Source: Pratylenchus scribneri
Lineage: Eukaryota > Nematoda > Chromadorea > Rhabditida > Pratylenchidae
Length of the DNA stretch: 64,000 nt
Direction of reading: 5' to 3'
Assembly: GCA_030063045.1 (NCBI GenBank)
Contig: JAQSEB010000114.1
Location: 1,116,001 to 1,180,000, forward strand
In this document: in pieces, positions 1-12,300 of the stretch
Numbering within the stretch: position 1 is the first letter of the stretch
Layout: every line of letters starts with the position of its first letter
The notes under the pieces: generated by a model
Told to the model about the DNA's origin: nothing
Database searches by the model: none
What the model saw: only the letters and a program-made list of their open reading frames with translations
Position numbers and translations under genes: made by a program

Positions 1-1
1 T

Positions 2-342
2 TTTATTCTCATCATAGGCCTCATTTCCAATATTTCCGCCAATTTTGTTTCTGAGCCTGTCCCAGAGACATGCCCCGTCCCAACATTGCCCAGAGCTGCC
101 CATTGCCGAAAGCCATGCACCCAACATGGCGAATGCCGTCGCGGCAACAAATTGTGCCTTTGTGATGGCCAATGTGGCCTCAGTTGTGTGTCCCAGTCGG
201 CCAGTTGCCATCCTCTCGTGGATTTGCCCAATGGCTACATCAGAACACCCGGTGGCTTCGAATTCAATTCTGTAGCTGAATATGGCTGCGATTCGGGTTT
301 CCTGCTGGTTGGACCCAGCCAACGCAGATGCCAAGGCAACAG
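2..342 (+). other. Exon 1 of the LEV-9-like gene: signal peptide end, WAP-like domain, start of CCP1
   Basis: The frame opens at base 2 with a hydrophobic run ([14 protein letters not shown]) that looks like the end of a signal peptide, so only the initiator Met and a few residues lie outside the window. It is followed by eight cysteines spaced x9, x3, x5, x5, x1, x3, x3. This is the WAP spacing except that the usual adjacent Cys-Cys pair is split (C-L-C). CCP1 then starts at its first Cys and runs to its third, and the donor GTGTGG follows base 342. The missing W...C half of CCP1 begins exon 2, with one shared codon across the junction. Confidence 0.7.
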
Positions 343-3300
343 GTGTGGATATGGGCATAGATGGGTCTTTCCGGGGGTTAAAATTAGGAAAAAATTCGTT
401 AAAAATTCTGAGAATATTTCCTTAAATTCAGAGAATTTTCACACATTTTACTAAAAGGAAACAATTTATTAATCACAAATACATATCTAAATAAGTAGAA
501 TCAATTACTGTAATTTAAAATACAAAGAAAAGATGGGTTATTAGGGGAATCAAATAAGGATAAATGGGCAAAGAATAAGAGAATACGGTCAAATATAGAC
601 GGAAAATGATCTGACAAGTAAAAGTTTGACTGTGGAATTTTGAAAGGATCCGCCGGTGTTACTACAAAGTGGAATGCGACAATTGAGAATGTAAAGATAA
701 AGAGGTCCAATGTCGAAGATGATAATGTTGCTGGGTAAATTTACATAGCTGTTATAATTAAAAGACATAAAATTGGCTAGAAATATCAACAATAATGCCC
801 TACTATATATTGAATATTTATCAAGTTTTAAAGCTATAAAATAGCTAGAATTTTAATTAAATCAAGAGATTTATGATCATAACTCAGTAAATATCAAACA
901 TTAGGCAATGCTTTTAATATCATTTTATAGCTACCTAATTTTATTTCTAATAAAATGCTTTTTAAGTAGCATATCAATATTGATGCTACTGTAGACCGTA
1001 CCATCCTCAATTGTCATAGCACCGAAGGAAAAATTATATGAAATGATTTGTCAATGACAAGAAGTGGGAATTTAAGAGGAAATCCAAGTGATTAAAAGGG
1101 CTAGAAATGGACAAATTTGTCTATAAAAATTCCAGAAATGGGCTTTTCAATAGGCAATTTGTGAAGCATTTTAGAAAGTAAAATTAATTTATAACAAAAA
1201 AAAACAACAAAGTTGATCCATTGATTGGGCCAAGAAATCAGGAAAATAAAAATAAATTCCATCCAAATCAAGTGATCATTTCCATGTTAACAGAGAATGG
1301 TCAGGCCCCAGGCCGGCATGTCGCCCTCAATCCAAATGTGGCCCTCCGCCCGAAATTCCCTATGCCATTTATGAACTCCAATCGGCCAGTCCACATGATG
1401 GCCAATATGAATTGGATACGGAGGCCATCTACCAATGTATTGGGGGCTATCATAGATTCATGGGAGGCCATGGTGGCACAACAAATGTTGCCAAATGCCT
1501 TTTGGACAACGGTTGGTATATTTAAATTGTCTAAAAAATATATTAGGCCAAAATAATTAAAATGGTTTAAGAAGGGTTTATCCTAAATTCCCAAACCATA
1601 TACCCAAAAATTGAATAGAGCTGGTCAAAATGCATTGAATGGTATATAATTTGTCATGGTTTGGTCAACAATTAAAGGGTATTAAACTTTTTTTTAAACC
1701 AATTTTAGTTTGGTCAACAATTAAAGGGTATTAAACGGTTTAAACCAATTTTAGTTTGGTCAACCATTAAAGGGTATTAAACGGTTTAAACCAATTTTGG
1801 TTTGGTCAACAATTAAAGGGTATTAAACGGTTTAAACCAATTTTGGTTTGGTCAACAATTAAAGGGTATTAAACGGTTTAAACCAATTTTGGTTTGGTCA
1901 ACAATTAAAGGGTATTAAACGGTTTAAACCAATTTTAGTTTGGTCAACAATTAAAGGGTATTAAACGGTTTAAACCAATTTTGGTTTGGTCAACAATTAA
2001 AGGGTATTAAACGGTTTAAACCAATTTTGGTTTGGTCAACAATTAAAGGGTATTAAACGGTTTAAACCTATTTTAGTTTAATGGTTCAAAACTAAGTTAG
2101 AATTGGTTAAACCCAAGCCAAAATATAACCAAATGAGGCATCTCGAAGAGATCTATCGATTGAGTATAAGGTTTATAGGTTTAGGATAATCTTTTTGGCA
2201 TTTTCAATATTTCTCTTTGGCCAACACAGATGGTGGCACTGCCCGTTGGCTGGGCCCTGAGTTGAAATGTAAGGCTCGGGAATGCCCCGATCCCGGCATC
2301 CCGCTGAATGGATTCCGCCTGGGCGATGTGTTTACATTCCCTCATTCTGTGGAATTTTCATGTTCCGCCGGTTTTCGCCTAATTGGCACGGCCCAACGAA
2401 AATGTACCAGTCGAGGCGAATGGAGCGGAGAACAGCCAATTTGTAAACCGACGGAATGCGCTCGCCCCACTGATCCATTGCATGGCGCTGTGATCGGCTC
2501 GTCATTGACCTTCCAATCGGTGGTCACCTATTCATGCAATGAGGGATATCGATTGGTTGGCCAGGTCCAGAGGATTTGTTTGGCCGAAGGCGTTTGGGCT
2601 GGTAAGCAATGATTCTGTGTATGCTGGACTATTCTTTTGGTCATATCTCAATAAGGAAACAACCAATTTTGGAAGGCTATATGCCATTAAGAAGCCAAAA
2701 GTATCCTCTATAATTTGGCCATTTTAAATTTTATAAAATCCAACTTTTAAAAAAGTTACATTTCTTTGAATGTAATAAAACCGATTTTTTGGATTAAAAG
2801 CCGCCTATTTAAAAATTGTTTTAAATTTTCAAAAAAAAAAAATGGAAAAGCCACTTTTTAGAGGACATTTAGGGCTTTTAAATGGCATATTGCCTTCCTA
2901 AATTGGTTGATTCCTTGTTGAGCCATGGCCAAAAGAATGAGTCAAGGTGGTATTGAAACATGCTTTACGACAATTGAGAATGTTAGAGTCTAATGTCGAA
3001 GGTGAAAATGCTGTTAGATAAATTTATGCAGCATTTTATAGAATAGAATATTAAATTGGTTATAAATTGATATCAATAGTATTTGAAATATTGGATTTTT
3101 AAAGAGTTTTTGTAAAAAATCCTCAATTTATTTAAAATTGTTTTTCTGCTGGCCGTTTTATGGCCATAACTAATCAGTAAATATTCAACTTTGATTAATG
3201 ATTTTATTGCCAATTCTTAGCTACCTTATCTCTTCTATTAATAGTCCAGTCCAGTCTCTATTAGAAGCCCTTTTTCTATTTGTAGCCCTATCTCTTTTAG

Positions 3301-6300
3301 AAGTCCCCTTTCTATCCCATCTAGAGGGTCACATTTAGTAATCCCTGGGCTACTAATAGAAGAAATATTGTAATTTTGTATAAATAAATGTACTAAATTG
3401 GCTCAACATTTTTATCATTCTCGACAACTAGACCTCTGCATTTTCATCCCCAATTTTCGTAACATAATTGAAATATTCTATTCCTTGATTTTTTATAGGC
3501 CAAGACCCGTATTGTGAAGAGATCAAATGTCCTCCGTTGCCCATCATATGGAATGGCTACATCGAAGGGGAGGACACCAGTTTCGGTGCCATCGTCGTCT
3601 TCCGATGCTTCGAAGGGATGAGCCATGTGGGCGCCCCATTTGCCAAATGCGAGGAAAATGGCAAATGGAGTGCGCAGGTGCCAAAATGTTTGGCCGCCTG
3701 CAAAGTGCCACCAATTCGTAATGGCCGATTGGAGCAATTCGCCGAATCCGAATTGGTCGCACATGGAACGCAGGTAATAAGCGATTGGCTATCGGCGCAT
3801 GGAATGAAATTTGCGTCAAATTTTGTAAATTTACACCAAATTTTCATGAGAAAATTCGCTTTTTTTTTGTTTAAATTGTAAATCTGCCAGCCCCTTTGGC
3901 AAATTATAGAAAATTACAATAGAAATATAAACTATATTCTAATAAGGGTTTAACCGAATTTCGCGGTCCGTACTAAAGATGAAATTTATAGCTCAATACC
4001 TAACCATCGAGATCTAAAGCATACTTAGTTTTAGCCTAAATCCAAGTTCAATCTTCCCTTAAAAAAATCAATTTTCAACAGCACTAAATTTTATTCTGTT
4101 ATCGTTAAATTTTTATTTTTTGATAAGAACTGGTAAATTTGGGGTGGCAAATTTTGCCCTACTTTCTAGGTTAGATTTTGAAAATTTTTTTCCTTTAGTA
4201 AGTCCACTCTCCATTTTCTAATAGAAAAGAAAGCCCTCTTTATAGATCAATTGAAAAAACTACCCTAAATTCTTTTTTAATACACACAGGAAATTATTTT
4301 GTAACCTCTCAGACAAAATGTGTGAAATATTAGAAAGTGGGGGTATTAAAAATGAATTTAGGGTAGGTACTACTATTTTCAGTATTTTTAATGTTAAACA
4401 TTTATTTGTAATGTTAGCAGCTGATTCTGATTCTCCTCTGATGATTCTGATTTCGATACAGCCTTAATCTATGGTTTTCAATCGATTCATCAGGGTCGAT
4501 TTTATTTATAAGATTTCAGTTTCAAATTAATTTGCTCAGTTTGAATCATCTAAGCTAAGACATAGAGTTTTTAAACTGTTTTAAAAATGATTTTGGCCTG
4601 GAGTATTATTAGGTGTAGGCTAATAAATCAATACTTTAGGATGCCTAAAAACTGAGGTATAAGGCCCATTGTTTTTGGTCAATGAAAATCAGAATCGGCT
4701 AATCAAAAATAAAAAAAAATTGGGGCATTCTTGACCGACTCCAACCCTATTATACAACCCTTCACAGCGGGCAATTGTCCGCTTCATGCGCTTTTCGGCG
4801 TATTTATCAGTGAAAACTGATCCATGCCTCCGGGAGGCCATCCAAACAATGAGTGAAGGAATTATCATTGCTGGGGAATTGCACTTTGTGAAGGGGAAAG
4901 GGCGCCAGCCAAAGAACATCGCTGATTTAATGTAAAATTTTGGTGGCTACATGACACTTGGCCTAATGACCATTTGGCCTAATGGGGAAAAAATGTCATT
5001 TCGCCTAATGGGGAAAAAATGACTTTTTGGCCTAACGATATTTCGCCTAACAACCATTTAGCCTAATAGTTTAAAAAAGTCATTTCGCCTAATTGAATTA
5101 TTTATGGTAAAATAAGTCCTAATTTCATCTATTTAGGGGTTTTCGACCTTCCTGAATCCGATTATGACATCATCTAATTGAAATTTTATAATCTGAACAG
5201 ACTTTTGGCAGCTGAATTAATAAATTGAAAAATTGTGCCATATATTGCGAGTGGGATTAGATAGGTTTAAAAATAGCTGTGCCATTGACAAATAAAAAAG
5301 TGTCATTGACGTAGTAAGCATAAGTTATGCCATCGACTTAAAAGTGTCCCATCGACTAATGAATGTGTTGTGACATTCTTGAAATTGATTAAAGTTTAAG
5401 CAAATATTTAAAAGATTTTATGCAAAAATAAAGTAAAATGTTTTTGCCGAATTGAAAAATAAAATAATAATAGTGGAATAAATGGAAAATAATGCAATTA
5501 ATAGTAATCGTGAGCAGAATAATCCGTTGAAATATTGGAGGTGCTGGCCATATTAATTGTGGAAGTAGAGGATCGGTTAATTGGCGCTTTAATATCATCT
5601 ATAAATTGAGTTGTGGCACCAGTATTTTCATCATCTTCTTCAAAAAATAATTCATCATCTTGGCCATAATTCTCATCCATCACTTCTTCATTGTTCTCTT
5701 CGCCATCTCCATTGTTTTGGCCTTCAGCTTCGGCATCACTCAAGATCAAATCATTCTCCAATCCTTGCAGTGCCAACGAAACTGCTTCCATAAAAGTACG
5801 GATGCATTGGTCATTGAGAAGTGGAGCTTGTATAAGAGCCTTCAAGCGTGCATCCATCGTTCGATATAAAACTCTGCGGTAATTTTGTTCCGGTTGTAAT
5901 TTAAGTTCGCGGACTTCATTCATTTTTCGGCTATCATATTTGCGAAGATTGATGAGAAATTCGTGCATCCTCGGATGAGTGCAGTTTCTCTTCTATAAAT
6001 AAAATGAATAAATAGAGATTTATAAGTATGAAAAGTAAAAATGATTCATTATGAACCAGTTACACTCATTTTGAATCATTTTTTGGTTCATTAACTTTTG
6101 AATCCACCACAATGAACCATTTTTCTAAATATTGTAAAAATGGTTCATGACAGAAGTACGTCACAAATGAACCATTTCTCTAAATATTGTAAAAATGGTT
6201 CATTAACTTGTAAGTCCGCCACAATGAACCATTTTCTTATAATTAAATGAACTAAATTAATAAAAAATGGTTTTTTCACTCGAAATTATAATTATTTTTT

Positions 6301-9300
6301 ATTTAAAAACTCAACCTGAAAAGCCAGATTATTTGCTTCTGCTGATGCTTGACAGCGTGGCAAATCTTCTTGAATTCGATCTCTCACATTCCAAAAATCG
6401 AGCGCAAATTTTGGTGGTTTCGCCAAAGGCAATTCATAGCGAGGAGCAACTTAAATTTTAGAAATATAAAATTGTTTTTGAGCAATAATTACTTTGGCTT
6501 TCATTAAATCGAGGTGCCATTGGAGTGATATTACCGATGGCTGTATTCGAAAAATCTTCTGTAATATTTGGCCGACGGCTTCTTTCGCGCACCCTTACTA
6601 TGCAAAGCAGCATAAGTTGGCAATTGTGTGAACATTTCGTCATCTTCTGTTTCTTTTACTTCATCGATCAAAGCTGCTGTAGGGATTTCTAAATCATTTT
6701 GAAGACGTTCCGTGTAATTGTTTAAGCGACGCTCAATCTGAATTATATGTTCATAATTAACCATTTTTGGACAAAATTGAATCATTTTTAATTCATTCTA
6801 ATGTACTAGAAATCCGTCAAAATGAACCACGAATATCTGAAATATGGTTCATTGCAATGAAAATTTTCAGAAAATGGTTCATTGCAATGAAAATTTTCAG
6901 AAAATGGTTCATTGTATGATTTATATTAGTTATTCAAAAAAATTATATTCAATAAATTTTTTTCCTCCTATTAAAATAATTAAAAAATTCTTAAACCTCT
7001 TGTCCATGAGTTTTTGCCAAATGCTTGTGCGCTTTCCCGTTAATGGTTCCTTCTTCGTAGTTTTCAGAGTCGGTAATTGCGCTGACGCCGCATCGTTTTG
7101 GTGGACGAAACTCTTCGCATCGCCAATAGGCCTTTCCCTTATGCTTGCGGTTCAAAAGAAAACGAAAACCTGAATCCATTGAATTTGTTGAATTTAATTT
7201 TTAAAAAATCACCATCGTGCCATAAGTCGATTTTTCCTTTTGTTGTTTTTTGAACAACGAAACGTACTTTGTCGTCATCTTGTTGAGGAATTTCCACTTG
7301 ATTATCAATTCCAGGATCTGATTCCGACGAAGAATATTCAACAACAGGTCGAGGCCGTTTTTTTCGGTCTGCTCCTTGGATTAGTTGCCTTGCATTCATT
7401 TCACTTAAAATCACAATATTTTAACTAATATAAGAAATAACAACACTTAAAATCACAATATTTTAACTAATATAAGAAATAACAAACAATTGCTTTGCCA
7501 TCGGCTGGTTTCGAATGATTTTGTTTTCGTTGGCCGTCGGCTGGTTTTGAATGATTTTGTTTTCGTTGGCCGTCGGCTGGTTTCGAATGGTTTTATTTTC
7601 GTTTGCCATCGGCTTCAGTCGATGATTTTGTCGATCATTGCCGATGTTCTGCACATAGTTGGCTGGCGGCTTGCTATTTTGTGGATGATTTTGTTGAATT
7701 TTTCGCAATGCCATGAATTCTTTTAGTAATCTAACAATAAATTTTGTTAAAATGGAGAATATAATTAAGATTTGATTTTTTTTGTTAAAATTTAGTTTTA
7801 CAAATAGAAATAAGAATAAACAAATTAATAAAACATAAGAATGAATCAATAAAAAATTTCTAAATTAATTAAATACATTTTGCCAAATTTTTAATAAAAG
7901 ATTAGGCGAAATGACTTTTTTTAAACTATTAGGCTAAATGGTTGTTAGGCGAAATATCATTAGGCCAAAAAGTCATTTTTTCCCCATTAGGCGAAATGAC
8001 ATTTTTTCCCCATTAGGCCAAATGGTCATTAGGCCAAATGGCGTTAGGCGAAATAGTCATTAGGCCAAGTGTCTGTACGCCATTTTGGTTGTATATATAG
8101 GATAGAGGAATTTATCCAAGGAAATGTTGATGGGAAGCAAATTGAAGGAGAGGAAAGGGGAAAAAGGGCAATTCTTTTTTCCACACTATTTCTTCAATTC
8201 TTTCCATCTTTTCCATGCTAATATTCTTCTCTTTTGTTGCTTCTTTAACTTTTGTAAAATGCTCATAGTCCATCACAAAATAATCCATAAACGAAAATAA
8301 TTAATTGGGAAACATTGAAAATGTCAAAAAATCATTGAAAATGGCAAAAAATCATTAAAAATGTGGAAAAAACATAGAAATGGCAAAAAAAAATTGAAAA
8401 TGGCCGAAAGATTATAGCTATTTATAAATGATTCGGTGTTTATCCTAGAGCTAGATCTAAAAGTCTTATATTTAATGGATAAATCTCGTCAAGTCGCATC
8501 ATTTGATTATTTTTTGACTAGAGTTTAATTAATTCAAAATTATTTTTGAACCATAAAACCAAAATTGGTTTAAAATATCTTTTAATTGTTGACAAAACCA
8601 TGACAAATTATATACTAATCGAGCGTATTGATGAGATCCTATTTAACCGCTATATTCTACTTTAGCCTTTTTCAATACTTTTTTCGACAAATTAAATAGT
8701 ATCCAATATTAAATTTGCATAAATTATCCAAAAACACAGGTACGAATCCAATGTGACGCCAAACATGACACCAAATCCCGAACGGTGGTTGGCTGTTTGA
8801 ATGGTACATGGTCAATGGTGCCACAATGCACACCAATTCGCTGCCAAAAATGGCCTCAAAAAGTGTCCAATTCGAGGATTGTATTCACCAAATCCACACA
8901 TGGCTCCGTGGCCAAATATCGTTGCCTCCATGGGTTTCGGCCTTCATCCGCAAATAATATGGTCAAATGCCTCTATGGCAAATGGGTTCGGGATGGACCG
9001 GCATTCCGATGTTTGGCCATGTCCTGCGATCATCCAACAAAGGTGGTTATCGGTTCAAAACTTTTTCCTAAACCAACAAAACTTTAAATCTCGTCAAAAA
9101 CACATCATTTGTTTATGTTTTGGTTTGTGTTTAACCAATTCAAAATTACTTTTGAATTATTAAACCAAAACTGGTTTGAACCGTTTAATACCCTTTAATT
9201 GTTGACCAAACCAAAATTGATTTAAACCGTTTAATACCTTTTAATTGTTAACCAAACCAAAATTGGTTTAAACCGTTTAATACCCTTTAATTGTTGACCA

Positions 9301-12300
9301 AACCAAAATTGGTTTAAACCGTTTAATACCCTTTAATTGTTGACCAAACCAAAATTGCTTTAAACCGTTTAATACCCTTTAATTGTTGACCAAACCAAAA
9401 TTGGTTTAAACCGTTTAATACCCTTTTGTTGACCAAACCAAAATTGGTTTAAACCGTTTAATACCCTTTTGTTGACCAAACCAAAATTGGTTTAAACCGT
9501 TTAATACCCTTTAATTGTTGACCAAACCAAAATTGATTTAAACCGTTTAATACCTTTTAATTGTTAACCAAACCAAAATTGGTTTAAACCGTTTAATACC
9601 CTTTTGTTGACCAAACCAAAATTGGTTTAAACCGTTTAATACCCTTTAATTGTTGACCAAACCAAAATTGGTTTAAACCGTTTAATACCCTTTTGTTGAC
9701 CAAACCAAAATTGGTTTAAACCGTTTAATACCCTTTAATTGTTGACCAAACCAAAATTGATTTAAACCGTTTAATACCCTTTAATTGTTAACCAAACCAA
9801 AATTGGTTTAAACCGTTTAATACCCTTTGATTGTTGACCAAACCAAAATTGGTTTAAACCGTTTAATACCCTTTAATTGTTGACCAAACCAAAATTGGTT
9901 TAAACCGTTTAATACCCTTTAATTGTTGACCAAACCAAAATTGGTTTAAACCGTTTAATACCCTTTTGTTGACCAAACCAAAATTGGTTTAAACCGTTTA
10001 ATACCCTTTAATTGTTGACCAAACCAAAATTGGTTTAAACCGTTTAATACCCTTTAATTATTGACCCTACAATTTTGGGTAAATTTGGTTTTTGAATGTA
10101 GGATAAACCCTCTTTAAACCACTATAATTGTTTTGACATTATTCACTCCTTTTCTACAAATTATTAGAATATTTTCCCGCACTTAGGTATTTGGCAGTTT
10201 GGAGGGTGGTCGAATCCTGTTGGAAGGACAAATGGGCGCCTATGATTACTCGGACTACATCAGCCGAGTGCCCGAAGGCCGCTCAATTTCATTCCAATGT
10301 GACAAAGGTAATGAAATAATATTTATTTACTCATTAAATTTATTGAATTTACCCAAAAACTTTTTACGTCAAAAAATGATTTTTAGGCCATAGGATTTGG
10401 GCATAACAAAATGTTTGTCAACGCCAATAATGCCTAATAAGAACTTCTCCTATTCATCCTACTGTACCCCTAATTTTTTCCCAATCTCCCCATCATCCTA
10501 GCAATCAAATATTGCCTAAATCTGCCATTTAAATTCACTCCTTTCCCCGCGCAAATGTTCCAAGGGTGCGTAGAACACGAATTTGATATCCTTTTCGTCA
10601 TATCTTGCCATCTTGGTAAGATATTGTAAACTTTTACCAAGGAAAAGCAAAGGGGGACTAATAAGAACATTTTTTGTAAAAATAGCTCAATCAACGCAGC
10701 TCGCCGAGAGGAATCGAATGGTAACACTTTTAATAAGATTTTATTAAGTTTTGGACAAGTTAAAAGTCAAAAAATCTTAATAATACAAATAATTATTTTG
10801 GTCATAGCTTGCCTTAACACAATATTACCTTATAAAAATGGTACCAGCCGATTCCTCTCGGCAAGCTGCGTCGATTGAGCTATTTGGCAATGCAAAAAAT
10901 TTTCACCCAAAATGCCCTTGGTCCCCCTTACGCTTTTTCTTGGTTAAAGTTGGCACTATCTTACCAAGATGGCAAGATATGACGTAAAGGATATCAGATT
11001 TGAATTCAGCATAAAATTTCACCCTAGAAAATGTGTCTTTTAAAACTTTTTTTTTTGTGTCCCGAATTCTTTACGATTGCCCTTTTCCATCACATTTCCG
11101 ACATTCTGTTATCATCATTTTTTAGTACAACAGACAAATATATTTATTAAAGTTAGCCCAACTAAATCCAATCCCCTTTATAGGGCCACTGGGGGTCTTA
11201 GGCTTTCAGGCGAAGACTTTGGGCGAGAGCCTTTAGGCCCAACTCTCGCCCAACATTGTCCACAAAATAAGGACTATAAATATTGAAAATAATATAGGTT
11301 TAGGGTTATGTTTAGATTAAGTATTGTCCTTAATAGTGTTGGATAGGAGCCTGGTTTGGCTCCAAGATTTTGGCCTCAAATAAATGTGATTATTTGAGAA
11401 GAAAATTCACCGGCAAATTCATTAATTTTTCGATAAATTATATAATAAATTTCCCAAAGGCAATTTGTTGATTGGACCACCAAAGGCCACCTGCCAACAT
11501 GGAGAATGGAGGCCCGGACTGAAACCTAAATGCGTTTTCCAACGGCATCCGGGCATTGAAGGTCAAATTCTGTGGAGTCGACGGAGACGGAAAAGAGAAG
11601 AAAATGGCATTGAAGAAAATGGAAGGGAAATGCCGAAAAAATGTGAATTGCCAGATGAAGGCGACACTCGCACTTTTGTGCCAATAAATGGAAATGGAAA
11701 TGATGGAATACGAGGAAAAACGCCACAAATTGTTCATTTGGGTGAATTTTGAGTTGAAAATTTTTAGTTTGGCGAAAAAAATATATAAAGCCAAAATAAT
11801 TATAGCGGTTTAAGGGGGGTTTATCCTACATTCACAAAACCAAATATACCCAAAATTGGATAGAGCTGATCAAGACGCATTGAATGGTATAAAATTTGTC
11901 ATGGTTTGGTCAACAATTAAAGGGTATTAAACGGTTTAAACCCATTTTGGTTTGGTCAACAATTAAAGGGTATTAAACGGTTTAAACCTATTTTGGTTTG
12001 GTCAACAATTAAAGGGTATTAAACGGTTTAAAACAATTTTGGTTTGGTCAACAATTAAAGGGTATTAAACGGTTTAAACCAATTTTGGTTTAATGGTTCA
12101 AAACTAAGTTAGAATTTAGTTAAACTCAAACCAAAAACATAATCAAATGTTGCGTCTTAATGAGATAAATTAACCTATTTATAAAAGGTTTGTGGATCTA
12201 GGACAAACCATTGAACTGTTATTATAATATTTTCGCCAAATTAAATAATTAGGCAATTGAAACGACTTTTTATCAATTTCAATTATCAATTCTCAAACAG

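Larger units (their letters stand above)
4953..8073 (-). mobile_element. MULE-like DNA transposon with long subrepeat-bearing TIRs and FLYWCH-type coding remnants
   Basis: A 3.1-kb element in intron 4 of the LEV-9-like gene. Both ends begin GACACTTGGCCTAATGAC in inverted orientation. The inverted repeats extend at least 140 bp and are made of short subrepeats (ggcctaatggggaaaaaatg, ttcgcctaat). Inside, on the minus strand, are a FLYWCH zinc-finger coding region (6531-7414) and a C-terminal segment typical of MULE proteins (5498-5992). The catalytic DDE region expected between them is absent, so this copy looks non-autonomous by internal deletion. Minus-strand 7463-7720 also encodes three or four copies of a 36-bp unit (NENKxIxNQP). 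I could not define a convincing target-site duplication: the flanks are ...ggctacat and tgtacgcc... Confidence 0.75.
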
